A DNA stretch of 64,000 nt. It comes from Acidobacteria bacterium OLB17 (GTDB taxonomy: Bacteria; Acidobacteriota; Blastocatellia; Pyrinomonadales; Pyrinomonadaceae). Under the pieces are notes generated by a model. The model saw only the letters and a program-made list of their open reading frames with translations. It ran no database searches and was not told the origin of the DNA. The position numbers were made by a program, and so were the translations under genes. Positions 1-8,313 of this stretch are shown here, one piece after another. The stretch is from assembly GCA_001567505.1 (NCBI GenBank), contig LLEU01000039.1, positions 62,001 through 126,000 on the forward strand, in the 5' to 3' direction. How positions within the stretch are numbered: the first letter of the stretch is position 1; each line of letters opens with the position of its first letter.

Positions 1-697
1 TTGCCGCAAGGAGCGAGAACGTCGAGAGATAGATCACGTAGCTCGCATGTATCGGGGTCTTTACGCCGGGAAACGTCGTGACCGGGATCTCGGCGATCTT
101 GCCCTTCGCTGTCGAGACGATGTACGGGTTGAGCGGTTTGAAACCATCCGAGAACTTGCCGAAGAGCTGTTTCCTTTTTTCACGTTCTTCGTCCGACATC
201 TTCGGTGCCGTAAAAAAGTAGTACGCACGCGCAAGCGGTGCGATGTAGGTCGGGAATGTTGAGCAGTCGAGGTCATAGCCGCGTTCGGCGAGTGTTTCGA
301 GGACGAGCGGACTCAAGCTGAAACCCGGCCCGCGAAACGCTTTCGGGCGGCGGCCCGTCGCTTCCTCGATCGCGGCTTCCGAACGTTCGAATTCCTCGAT
401 CAGTTCCGCTTTCGAGTAAAGGTGCAGCCACGGTTCATGATGAAAACTGTGATTCCCGATCTCGTGTCCCGCGTCGGCGATCGAGCGGAGTGCCTCGCGG
501 TTCTTTTCAAGAGCGGCGTCCTGCCCGACGATAAAAAACGTGATCTTCTGATCGTGTTTTTCAAGGAACGAAAGGGCGGCCGGCACAACGCGGTCGAGAT
601 ACGAAGGGAAACTTTCCCAGCCCGCGTCGCCGTGCGTTTTCATATACGACCACTGATTGTCGAGGTCGAGCGAGAGGCTCGCGATCCGGTCTTTCAT
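1..697 (-). CDS. Polysaccharide deacetylase (NodB family), 3' end cut by window edge
   Basis: Reading the minus strand from the ATG at 697 gives an open frame of 232 residues to the window edge, with the C-terminus missing. It shows the NodB-fold motifs: SLDLDN near residue 10 (aspartates for catalysis and metal), ITFFIVGQD, then GHEIGNHSFHH, which holds the H-x3-H metal pair, and RGPGFSLSP. Such enzymes remove N- or O-acetyl groups from cell-surface or secreted polysaccharide. Its ATG overlaps the TGA of the upstream oxidoreductase (ATGA), so it is translationally coupled to the sugar locus. Substrate cannot be told from the sequence. Confidence 0.85.
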   Translation of the reverse strand, partial: MKDRIASLSLDLDNQWSYMKTHGDAGWESFPSYLDRVVPAALSFLEKHDQKITFFIVGQDAALEKNREALRSIADAGHEIGNHSFHHEPWLHLYSKAELIEEFERSEAAIEEATGRRPKAFRGPGFSLSPLVLETLAERGYDLDCSTFPTYIAPLARAYYFFTAPKMSDEEREKRKQLFGKFSDGFKPLNPYIVSTAKGKIAEIPVTTFPGVKTPIHASYVIYLSTFSLLAA

Positions 698-2189
698 CGA
701 GCTTCCTCCGCTGTGGCAAGGGACTCGATCAATTCGCCTGCGAACCGCTTTGCAAGGGCGACGGTCTCGTTCACGTTCAGCGTTCCGTTCACGATGTGCG
801 TCGAATTTACGACATAAAGCCCATCGACCGAGGTCTCGATCGGCGAAGATCTTCCGAGTAATTCAGAACGGGCACGGGAAAGACCTTTCGCACACGCGAG
901 ATGCGAAAAGCCAGCACATCGCGACGCCTGAAACGCGGATACATCCGCTCAAGGCCTGCAAGAAAGCTCTCGCGGATCTCGTCGTCGGATGCATCAAAGA
1001 GTTTGTCGTCCGGATCGACGTATTTTGGAAGATAGACGAGCGAGTTGCCGCCGAACTCATGCTTGGAAACGAGTGCGGTCATCTCGATCACGCCCGTAAA
1101 CGGAGCGTCGTCCGTGATATTCGTCACGTAGAACTTTGAGAGTGACGAACGCATCAGGACGGACGCACAGACGATGCCCTGATATCTGATGTTCGCGAGG
1201 TCGAGATGCTCGCGGCCATCGAGCTGCGGTGTGATCTCGGCGGCCTTCGCCGACGGGCAGGTCAAGATAACGCGATCGAATTCTTCGGGCGGTGCGGCCG
1301 GCCGAATGTCGGATCGGCGGCGTCGCGGCGTCGGGTCAGGTTCTGTGATGAACGCGCCGGAAAATCCGGGAACGACAGCTACGGCGGAGTTGAAGGCAGC
1401 GTACTTTGTTCGATGCGAATTGTAACCAGCGGCGAGGTCGGCCTTTCGTCGTGCGTCAACGACCTTAACGGCGAATCTGCCCGAGGACTGCTTTTCAACG
1501 AGACGGACAGGCGAGTTCAGGCGAACTTCAACACCCTTTTCCGCGAGTACCTCGCCAAAACGTTCGAGCACGTGTGCATAGCCGCCGCGGACGTAGCCGA
1601 ACATCTCTTTCTTCAGGCCGGAGCGGCGCGCGGCATACATTCGTTGGATCGTCGCCCAGATGAACGCCGCGGACGTGTCCTTGTACGACGCGCCGAGTTT
1701 TGCGATCAAGAGAGGCCGCCAGATCTTGTTGAATGTCTTTTTGCCCGAGAGACGCGTGAGCCATTCTTCGGCCGTGATCTTTTCGAGCTCTTTCCAATCG
1801 GTGATACGCGATGCGCGAAAGATCGTAAGTCCGAGCCGCAGTTTCGAGATGAGGCCGAGCGGTGGGAACTTCAGGAATTCGATCGCGTTCGACATCGAGT
1901 GAAGCTCGCCATCCGAGAAGAAACCCGTCTTCGTCTCGACCCAGCGAAAGCTGTCCTCGAGGCCGAGCTCGCGGACCAGTCCGCGAGTGTGTTCGTCCGA
2001 GAGAAGCGTGACGTGATAGTGCCGATCCCAAGTGAAATCGCCGATCCGCCACGCAGATGCGAGGCCGCCGATCTCGCCGCCTGCTTCAAAGATCGTGACG
2101 CGATGTCCGGCCTCGGCCAGACGCAGTGCGACGGTCATACCGAGAAAGCCGGAGCCGACTATCGCTATTTTCCGGGAGCTGTTGTCCAA
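694..2189 (-). CDS. NAD(P)/FAD-dependent oxidoreductase (amine-oxidase/protoporphyrinogen-oxidase-like), frameshifted near its 3' end
   Basis: The protein begins with a Rossmann FAD-binding motif (IVGSGFLGMTVALRLAEAGH, then FEAGGEIGGLASAW). The start is probably TTG at 2189, preceded by a good AGGGA ribosome site; the next Met lies inside the FAD fold. As read, the frame ends at 807 with an unnatural tail after NYSEDL. Adding one C/G near 845 restores the family-typical end (ETSVDGLYVVNSTHIVNGT, then NVNETVALAKRF), stopping at 694 in an ATGA overlap with the deacetylase gene. Repaired length is 498 residues. This family is common next to glycosyltransferases in polysaccharide loci; its substrate here is unknown. 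Confidence 0.8.
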
Positions 2190-2219
2190 TTTTTCCCTGC
2201 CTTTCCTGAAAAAGAAAAC

Positions 2220-2840
2220 TTATGCTGCCGCCGCTGCTGAATCTTGCTCGGTAACGACGCGGCCTGTGATCTCGTACCTTAGGCCGCAGCTGCACGCGAC
2301 GTTTGCCGTATCGCCATCGGCGAACTTGTGAACGAGACTGCCGCATTTGCAGACGACGCCGATCGAACGTGCCGGCGAACCGAGAGCGAGATGAAAATCC
2401 GGTATCGACTTGGTCACGACCGAGCCCATTCCGATCATCGCCCAGCGGCCGATCTCGAGGTCGTTGCCGATCGTGCACGCGGCGCCGATCGTTGCGCCTT
2501 CGCGGACGAGTGTCGGGAGCGTGTGTTCGTCGGGTTCGCTCGGACGCAAGGCCTTCAGGTCGGGCATCGTCGCACGCGGAAATCGATCGTTCGTGAACGT
2601 TGTCGAGGCCGAGATCATCACTCCGTCCTCGATCGTGACGGCCGCGCAGATGTAAACCATCGCGTTGATCTTCACGCGGTGGCCGATCTTTACGTCGTAA
2701 GCGATATACGTCTTTTCGCCGACGATGCACTCATCGCCAAGCGTTGCACCGTGGCGAATGTGGACGTTGTCCCAAACGCTTGTGCCCTCGCCGAGCGTAA
2801 CGTTCTCTTCGATAATTGCTGTCGGATGTACGCGTGCCAT
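2220..2840 (-). CDS. Left-handed beta-helix N-acetyltransferase, WbpD/WlbB-like, with C-terminal zinc-ribbon-like tail
   Basis: 206 residues from ATG 2840, which has an AAAGGA site 8-9 nt upstream; a longer frame from 2882 exists but runs into the structured spacer. Hexapeptide repeats (V/I-x-x-G pattern) cover roughly residues 5-155, with the family-typical FTNDRFPRA segment near 84. This type acetylates the 3-amino group of UDP-2-acetamido-3-amino sugars using acetyl-CoA. The tail carries CKC (164-166) and CSC (183-185), a probable four-cysteine metal site seen in some relatives. Its neighbours are the matching dehydrogenase and aminotransferase, which supports a UDP-diacetamido-uronic acid pathway. 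The exact sugar is inferred. Confidence 0.8.
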   Translation of the reverse strand: MARVHPTAIIEENVTLGEGTSVWDNVHIRHGATLGDECIVGEKTYIAYDVKIGHRVKINAMVYICAAVTIEDGVMISASTTFTNDRFPRATMPDLKALRPSEPDEHTLPTLVREGATIGAACTIGNDLEIGRWAMIGMGSVVTKSIPDFHLALGSPARSIGVVCKCGSLVHKFADGDTANVACSCGLRYEITGRVVTEQDSAAAAA

Positions 2841-2860
2841 AACTCTAGTCCTTTTGTCAC

Positions 2861-2933
2861 CACAGAGGGGCCCGAAGAGCACGGAGGTGCTAGAAACTAC
2901 GGTTTCTATTTCTCTTCGGGCCTCGCCTCTGTG
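2861..2933. repeat. Folded 73-nt element (two-part stem with two inner hairpins) inside the sugar operon
   Basis: Read directly: an outer 8-bp stem CACAGAGG (2861-2868) pairs with CCTCTGTG (2926-2933). A second 11-bp stem GGCCCGAAGAG (2869-2879) pairs with CTCTTCGGGCC (2912-2922), and a 3-nt bulge lies between the right arms. Inside are a small hairpin GCAC/GTGC (2879-2890, sharing one base with the main stem) and a perfect AGAAAC-TACG-GTTTCT tetraloop hairpin (2892-2907). The cacagagg/cacggagg wording resembles dispersed intergenic repeats found in many environmental bacteria. It lies between the dehydrogenase and acetyltransferase genes, about 20 nt before the acetyltransferase start. Confidence 0.7.
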
Positions 2934-2945
2934 ATCCTTGTGATC

Positions 2946-3944
2946 TTAAGCGGCGGCGAGTGCCTTCTCGACGACCGGCTGCCAAAGTTTCTCGCTCATC
3001 GAACGATATGCGGCCTCGATCACCTGCACGGACGCCATTGCGTCGGCCGGCGTGATGAGAAGATCTTCTTTACCGCGAAGGGCGTTGCCGAAATTCTCGA
3101 TCTTGCCCCTGAACGAGGCGACCTTGTCGTAGCCCGTGCCGAAGACCGTCCAGTCCGGATTCGATGCGGATTTATATTTCGATTCACGCCAGCCGACGTG
3201 AAGTGTCCCGCTTGAGCCGTAAATGCTGAGAAAATACGGCAGTTCCTTGTTGATGCCCCACGTAAGATCGACGCTTGCGGTCACGCCCGCCGAGGTTTTC
3301 GCAAAGAGCTTGACGTTCTCATCAACTGCGAGGCCCTGCGTTCCGCCTGCATCGACCGCGAGTACCGAATCGATCGAACCGAGAAGATATCGAATGATAT
3401 CGACCGAATGTGTGCCGTTGTCGATGAGCACGCCGCCGCCGGAAAGCTCCGCGTCTGAGTTCCAACGCTTCGACATATCGACCTTTGCGGTGAAGGCATT
3501 CTCTAACTGAAGGACGTCGCCGAGCGCGCCCGAGGCAAGAATGCTCTTTGCCTTGATCACGTCCTCGCAATAGCGGAACTTCGATGCCATCGTAAAGAGC
3601 GTGTTCGTCTTGGCCGCCGCCGCGATCATCCGTTCGGCGTCGCCCGTCGTGGTGCAGAGCGGTTTTTCGCAGAGCACCGGGATCGAGCGATCGAGAAAGA
3701 AGCACGCGATCTCGGCGTGCGTTGCGGGCGGCGTGGCGATGATCACCGCGTCGAGGCCTAGGCCCGCAAGCTCGTCGAGGGTCGCGTAGCTCTTGCCGCC
3801 TACCATTTCGGCAAGAGCCGCGGCCGCATCCGGACGTGTGTCCGTTACGGCAGCAAGACCGCAGCATGTGCTTTGATTAAAAGCTTGTGCGTATGCTTGG
3901 GCGATGCCGCCCGCTCCAACGATCCCGAATCTTAATTTCGTCAT
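2946..3944 (-). CDS. Gfo/Idh/MocA-family oxidoreductase (WlbA/WbpB-like sugar dehydrogenase)
   Basis: 332 residues. The N-terminal Rossmann fold begins FGIVGAGGIAQAYAQAF, and the family lysine motif CEKPL lies near residue 95. The C-terminal half is the usual alpha/beta substrate domain (NGTHSVDIIRYLLG). In Wlb/Wbp pathways such enzymes oxidise the 3-hydroxyl of UDP-GlcNAcA with NAD. The start lies 2 nt after the aminotransferase stop, and the acetyltransferase follows downstream, so the three genes read as one pathway block. Family assignment is firm; the exact sugar substrate is an inference from neighbours. Confidence 0.85.
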   Translation of the reverse strand: MTKLRFGIVGAGGIAQAYAQAFNQSTCCGLAAVTDTRPDAAAALAEMVGGKSYATLDELAGLGLDAVIIATPPATHAEIACFFLDRSIPVLCEKPLCTTTGDAERMIAAAAKTNTLFTMASKFRYCEDVIKAKSILASGALGDVLQLENAFTAKVDMSKRWNSDAELSGGGVLIDNGTHSVDIIRYLLGSIDSVLAVDAGGTQGLAVDENVKLFAKTSAGVTASVDLTWGINKELPYFLSIYGSSGTLHVGWRESKYKSASNPDWTVFGTGYDKVASFRGKIENFGNALRGKEDLLITPADAMASVQVIEAAYRSMSEKLWQPVVEKALAAA

Positions 3945-3946
3945 AT

Positions 3947-5176
3947 CTATTTGCGCAGCCTGCTTGCGGCGATCCTCACATTGTCGGCGATGTAGCGGAC
4001 GTGTTCTTCGGTGTACTTCTCATTCCAGGGAAGCACGAGCACATCGTGAAGGGCCTTTGCCGTGAGCGGATAATTCTCGATCTCGTAATCGACGGCGCCT
4101 TCGCGTGCCAGGTTGAACGGGAACTGGCTTGTGCCGAGCGTGTTCTTTTCCTGAAAGACCTGGCACATAAAGGCCGGCTTTACGATATAACGCGGGGCCG
4201 AGAAGATGTTCTTTTCCTTGAGAAGCTGAGCCATACCGACCGAGCCGCCTTCGATCTTCGAGTCATCGACGGTGAGGCAGTATTTCCAATAGACGTGCGT
4301 TGCGTCGTCGGCAATGACGGGCGTTTCGACGCCGTCGATCCCGGCAAGCAGTTCCGTCAGGAGAGCTGCGGTCCTTTGGCGATTCGCGACGCACGCATCG
4401 AGTTTCTCCAATTGGCCGACGGCGACCGCCGCCTGAAGCTCGCTCATACGGTAGTTCAACGCCATGAAGTAATGGTCGGGATCTGCGTCGCCGTAGCCCC
4501 AGGCTTTGTTGATGTAGAGGAACATCTTGCGGGCGAGTTTCTCGTCATTCGTCACGACCATTCCGCCTTCACCGGTCGTCATATGCTTGCCCTGCTGAAG
4601 CGAAAAGCAGCCAATGTCGCCGATCGTGCCGGCGAAAGCCTCGCCCTTGCGGGCAAGGAACGTCTGGGCAGAATCTTCGATCACGGGAATTCCTTTTTCT
4701 CGTGCGAGCTCCATGATCGGGCCCATTTCGCACGGATTCCCGAACAGATGCGTGACGATGATCGCCTTTGTGCGTTCGCTGATCTTCTTTTCGATCGTTT
4801 CGGCGGTGACGTTCAGCGTTTTGGGGTCAACCTCTGCAAAGACGGGAACTACGCCACGGTACATCAGCGGCGTAAGAGCGCCCATATCGGTGATCGAAGT
4901 CGTTATGATCTCGTCGCCCGGCTCGGGATTGATCGCGGCAACGGCGATATGGATCGCCGCAGAGCCTGACGTGCAGGCGTAGGCGAATTTCGCTCCGAGC
5001 TTCTCGGCGAACTTCTGCTCGAGCATCTTTCCGAATTTGCCCTTCGTCGTGGTCAGTGTGCCGCTGCGAAGCGCTTCGGTGACGTATCCGATCTCGGTCT
5101 CGTCAAAGGTACGGCCGCTTGAGTCCTGATCGGATGGGAGCGACATCAGTAGTTCGGGTTTTGCAACAGGTGTCAT
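3947..5176 (-). CDS. DegT/DnrJ/EryC1/StrS aminotransferase (WlbC/WbpE-like)
   Basis: 409 residues, full length for PLP-dependent sugar aminotransferases of fold type I. Visible landmarks are TSGSAAIHIAV (cofactor phosphate region), VIEDSAQTF (aspartate near the PLP pyridine nitrogen) and LQQGKHMTTGEGG, whose lysine should form the Schiff base. It would transfer an amino group, usually from glutamate, to the 3-keto sugar made by the Gfo/Idh partner gene immediately downstream. The stop is 2 nt before that gene's ATG. The precise nucleotide sugar is inferred from context only. Confidence 0.85.
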   Translation of the reverse strand: MTPVAKPELLMSLPSDQDSSGRTFDETEIGYVTEALRSGTLTTTKGKFGKMLEQKFAEKLGAKFAYACTSGSAAIHIAVAAINPEPGDEIITTSITDMGALTPLMYRGVVPVFAEVDPKTLNVTAETIEKKISERTKAIIVTHLFGNPCEMGPIMELAREKGIPVIEDSAQTFLARKGEAFAGTIGDIGCFSLQQGKHMTTGEGGMVVTNDEKLARKMFLYINKAWGYGDADPDHYFMALNYRMSELQAAVAVGQLEKLDACVANRQRTAALLTELLAGIDGVETPVIADDATHVYWKYCLTVDDSKIEGGSVGMAQLLKEKNIFSAPRYIVKPAFMCQVFQEKNTLGTSQFPFNLAREGAVDYEIENYPLTAKALHDVLVLPWNEKYTEEHVRYIADNVRIAASRLRK

Positions 5177-5250
5177 AGTTTTGGATGTGTGATTTTTCTT
5201 ATGGTCGGGAAATGTGCCGAGAACCCAAGCGAAAGCGGCGTCCCGGCGAG

Positions 5251-6939
5251 CTACCTAGTTTCTTCCTCAAGTGCAATAGAAGGTCGAATTGCCGCGGATT
5301 TCCGAAAGAATCGCAATTTTGCGAGCTTTGCGAGCAGTTTTAGGTGGCCGACGATCGTCGCCGCGGTCTTCATCTTTGAGAAGCCGAACAGCCGAACTTC
5401 AAGAACGGCGGGGAACTCGACGATGCGGCCGCCGTCAAGATCGATGCGGCCGAGCATTTCCGCAACGCCCAGAAAGCCGGATTCGTCGATCTCAAGGCCC
5501 TCGAACGAACTGCGGCGATAGACGCGAAAACAGCTCGTGTAGGTCGCAAGCTTTTGGTTGAGAACGGCACGGTAAAGAGCCGATGCGCCTTTGGATAGGA
5601 ATAGACGCCAGCCGGGGACGTTCCGAACGCCGCCCTGCTTGTGGTACGGCGAAGCGGTGACCAACGCGCAGTCTTTCTCAAGGAGCGGCAGCATGCGTGC
5701 AAGCTCGTGCGGGTCGTAGGTGCAGTCGCAGTCCATCGACGCGACGATCTCGGTCTCTGCTGCCTTGATCGCCGTCATTATCGCGGCGGCAACGCCAAGA
5801 TTCTGCTCGTGGCTGATGATCCGCGTATTTGGCCGGCCGTCGAAAAGCTCGTGGAGGAGTTCGAGTGTGTTGTCCTTGCTGTGGTCGTCAACGAATATGA
5901 AATTCGCGGAATATCCGGCGTCCGTGAGCGTTCTCTCGACGCTGCGAAGCGTGTTCGCAAGGTAGGGCAGAGCCTCGGTCTCGTTGTAGCAAGGTATGCC
6001 GATCGTAATGGGCGTTAGGTCGCGCGTTCTCGTTGCCGGTACGACGGAGATCTCCTCGGCGGCTTCGGCCTGCTCGGCCCGCAGCGATCTTTCTCCAAGT
6101 CCGAGGTGGTCGGCAATGCTGACGCAGTCATACGCGGAGAGATTCTCGCGCAGGATCCATTCCATCTTGTCGAGCTTGCGATAATGGCGGATCCGATTGT
6201 ATTTCGATGCGGCGGAGATCCGCGGCTGTTCGGGGTCGAGCTCCCAAACGTGAAAGTAGCTGACAAAAGGTTCCTCCGTCGTCTCGCCCCAAGCGCGGAC
6301 GGCAAACCGCATCAGCGTGTACGGTATCTGCCGGAAATAATTCCCGCCGGAGATCGGCAAAAGGCCGACGCCCATATTTCGGGTCGAGTACGGGAACTCC
6401 CAGATGCCGTCGCCGGCATCCATCCGATGCGCGACACGCTGCTCGGCCCTAGAGCTGCGCGTCGGCAGAAACGAAGCGTCGTACTTGTAGCCAGCATCCG
6501 AAAGCGGTGTGACGATCCAGCCGTCGCGCTCGTAATTCAACTTTTCGGCCGCACGATAGCCCACGATCCGCTGGCCGGACGCGTCGGAAAGTACGTCTGT
6601 CGCACGGGCGATGTCGTCGCGAAATTCTTCGGGCGAAAGCTGCCTGACCGACCGATGATAGTATCCGCGGCTTGCGACCTCGTGCCCGCGGGCGGCGATC
6701 TCGCGAACAAGGTCGGCGTTCTGCTCTGCGATCCAACCGAGGATAAAGAAGGTCGCCTTTGTGTCGAACTCATCGAGAAGATCGAGCGTTTTGAGCGTGT
6801 TCTGCTCGTATCGCGGTTCAAAATTCTCCCAATTCCGCTGCTGAATAAGCGTCTCGAACGCGCCGACGTGGAAATAATCCTCGACGAGTACGGTCAGCAG
6901 ATGCCTTGGCTTCCGAATTTTGTTGTCGGCTGACTTCAT
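5251..6939 (-). CDS. Fusion of a PEP-CTERM-locus-type polysaccharide deacetylase and a family 2 glycosyltransferase
   Basis: 562 residues in two parts. Residues 15-285 resemble the deacetylase with DUF3473 found in exosortase/EPS loci (VEDYFHVGAFE, KATFFILGWIAE, GYRAAEKLNY, FHVWELDPEQP). Residues 311-520 are a GT-A fold (ITIGIPCYNETEALPYL, VDDHSKDNT, DxD-like SMDCDCTY at 401-408). A charged linker joins them. In the deacetylase the expected H-x3-H is R91-G-Y-Y-H95, so one metal ligand is changed. The ATG overlaps the epimerase stop (ATGA). It could deacetylate and extend the same cell-surface glycan; whether the deacetylase half is active is uncertain. Confidence 0.82.
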   Translation of the reverse strand: MKSADNKIRKPRHLLTVLVEDYFHVGAFETLIQQRNWENFEPRYEQNTLKTLDLLDEFDTKATFFILGWIAEQNADLVREIAARGHEVASRGYYHRSVRQLSPEEFRDDIARATDVLSDASGQRIVGYRAAEKLNYERDGWIVTPLSDAGYKYDASFLPTRSSRAEQRVAHRMDAGDGIWEFPYSTRNMGVGLLPISGGNYFRQIPYTLMRFAVRAWGETTEEPFVSYFHVWELDPEQPRISAASKYNRIRHYRKLDKMEWILRENLSAYDCVSIADHLGLGERSLRAEQAEAAEEISVVPATRTRDLTPITIGIPCYNETEALPYLANTLRSVERTLTDAGYSANFIFVDDHSKDNTLELLHELFDGRPNTRIISHEQNLGVAAAIMTAIKAAETEIVASMDCDCTYDPHELARMLPLLEKDCALVTASPYHKQGGVRNVPGWRLFLSKGASALYRAVLNQKLATYTSCFRVYRRSSFEGLEIDESGFLGVAEMLGRIDLDGGRIVEFPAVLEVRLFGFSKMKTAATIVGHLKLLAKLAKLRFFRKSAAIRPSIALEEETR

Positions 6940-8144
6940 CTCGATACGGTTCGTGCAAGTTCGGGCGTTCGGGACACGGAAAAATGAGTTTCGATCGCGT
7001 CAACGATCTTCTTTGACGCGTTCCCGTCGCCGAAAGGATTCGGGATCTCCCGTACGGAATCGATCCATTCCGGATCGGCATAATTCTCTTCGAGAAGGTG
7101 TTCGAGCACGGTATGGCCGCCGGCAGCGAGCTTCGAGACACCGGCCGCGATCCCTTCGGGTCGTTCGGTATTCTCACGCAGCACGAAGAGCGGTTTGCCG
7201 AGACTCGGAGCTTCCTCCTGAACGCCGCCCGAATCGGACACCACGAGCCACGAGGCCTTCATAAGAGCCAAAAAGTCGGAATAATCCAGCGGTTCGAGCA
7301 GATGAATTCGCTCGCGGCCGCCTAGAATGGCGTCGGCCGCCTTTCTTACGTTCGGGTTCGGGTGCACGGGAAAGATCAGCGTCGTGTCGGCGTGTCGGTC
7401 GATGAATCGGGCGAGCGTCTCAAGGTTCTTGCCCATCGCATCGCCAAAACTTTCGCGTCTGTGCGTCGTAAGCAGGATGCGCTTTTGTCCGGCCGTAGCT
7501 TCGAGCAGATCGGTTATCGGATCGCTTACGGAAAGCGTCTTGAGCATCTTCGCGAGCGAATCCACGACCGTGTTTCCCGTTACGAAAATGCGGGACGCCG
7601 GAGCTCCGCTCTCGATCAGGTTCTCACGATTTTCGGAGGTCGCGGCGAAATGGAATGCCGCGATCTGAGTTATCAGTTTGCGGTTCGCTTCTTCGGGAAA
7701 AGGGCTCGAAATGTCGCCCGAACGAAGTCCCGCCTCGACGTGCCCAACGGGAATTTTCCGATTGAACGCGGCAAGCGCACCGGCAAGCGTCGTCGTCGTA
7801 TCTCCTTGTACGAGAACAAGATCCGGCATTTCCTCAACAAGGATGCGGTCAAGGCCGGCGATCACGTCCGCTAGCACGTCATTCGGGGTCTGGTCGCGTT
7901 TCATTACCGCAAGGTCGCGATCCACCTCGACGTTCAGCGTCTTAAGGAACGGAGCGAGCAGGTCCTTGTGCTGGCTGGAAGAAACGGTCAGCGTCCGGCA
8001 ACTTCGGCGTTTAAGCTCGGCGATGACGGGAGCGAGTTTGATGATCTCGGGCCTTGTGCCGAAAAGCACGAGAACCTTGAGGTCGCGGCCAAAGTTGGGC
8101 TTTGACGTGCCTTTCTCAAGCAGAATATTGAGGGAATCCATCAT
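6936..8144 (-). CDS. wecB: Non-hydrolysing UDP-N-acetylglucosamine 2-epimerase
   Basis: About 402 residues if started at the ATG at 8144; an in-frame ATG at 8183 would add 13. Neither has a clear ribosome site, so the start is uncertain. Family landmarks are LFGTRPEIIKLAPVI, VQGDTTTTLAGA, GHVEAGLRSGD, TTHRRESFG and SDSGGVQEEAPSLG with the following RENTERPEG. The enzyme interconverts UDP-GlcNAc and UDP-ManNAc, or the diacetamido-uronic acid version (WbpI type). It is first in the minus-strand sugar operon and overlaps the fusion gene by 4 nt, fitting supply of a mannosamine-type sugar nucleotide. Confidence 0.9.
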   Translation of the reverse strand: MMDSLNILLEKGTSKPNFGRDLKVLVLFGTRPEIIKLAPVIAELKRRSCRTLTVSSSQHKDLLAPFLKTLNVEVDRDLAVMKRDQTPNDVLADVIAGLDRILVEEMPDLVLVQGDTTTTLAGALAAFNRKIPVGHVEAGLRSGDISSPFPEEANRKLITQIAAFHFAATSENRENLIESGAPASRIFVTGNTVVDSLAKMLKTLSVSDPITDLLEATAGQKRILLTTHRRESFGDAMGKNLETLARFIDRHADTTLIFPVHPNPNVRKAADAILGGRERIHLLEPLDYSDFLALMKASWLVVSDSGGVQEEAPSLGKPLFVLRENTERPEGIAAGVSKLAAGGHTVLEHLLEENYADPEWIDSVREIPNPFGDGNASKKIVDAIETHFSVSRTPELARTVSR

Positions 8145-8284
8145 TTTGCCGTGTTCGAACAAGGGCGGATGTAAAAAGAGCATCCGCTCGACAAAAGGAG
8201 CAATACGGTGCAGATTCCTAAGTTTTCAGCGGTTTTCGGCCGAAATGGCTAAGCTTTGCAAACCTCTCTGTGCGAAAATGCATC

Positions 8285-8290
8285 TATACT
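8285..8290 (+). promoter_or_regulatory. Possible -10 element for the LolA-like gene
   Basis: TATACT lies 23 nt before the chosen ATG at 8314. No convincing -35 hexamer is seen. If used, the transcript would start near 8297, which excludes the upstream Met codons at 8278 and 8293 and supports the start at 8314. Confidence 0.3.
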
Positions 8291-8313
8291 CGATGCGGGG
8301 AAATGCGAACGAT

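Noticed and set aside
7678-8313. Long upstream extension of the LolA-like reading frame
   Set aside because: It lies antisense to wecB, is Ser/Arg-rich, and the signal peptide and -10 element place the start at 8314.
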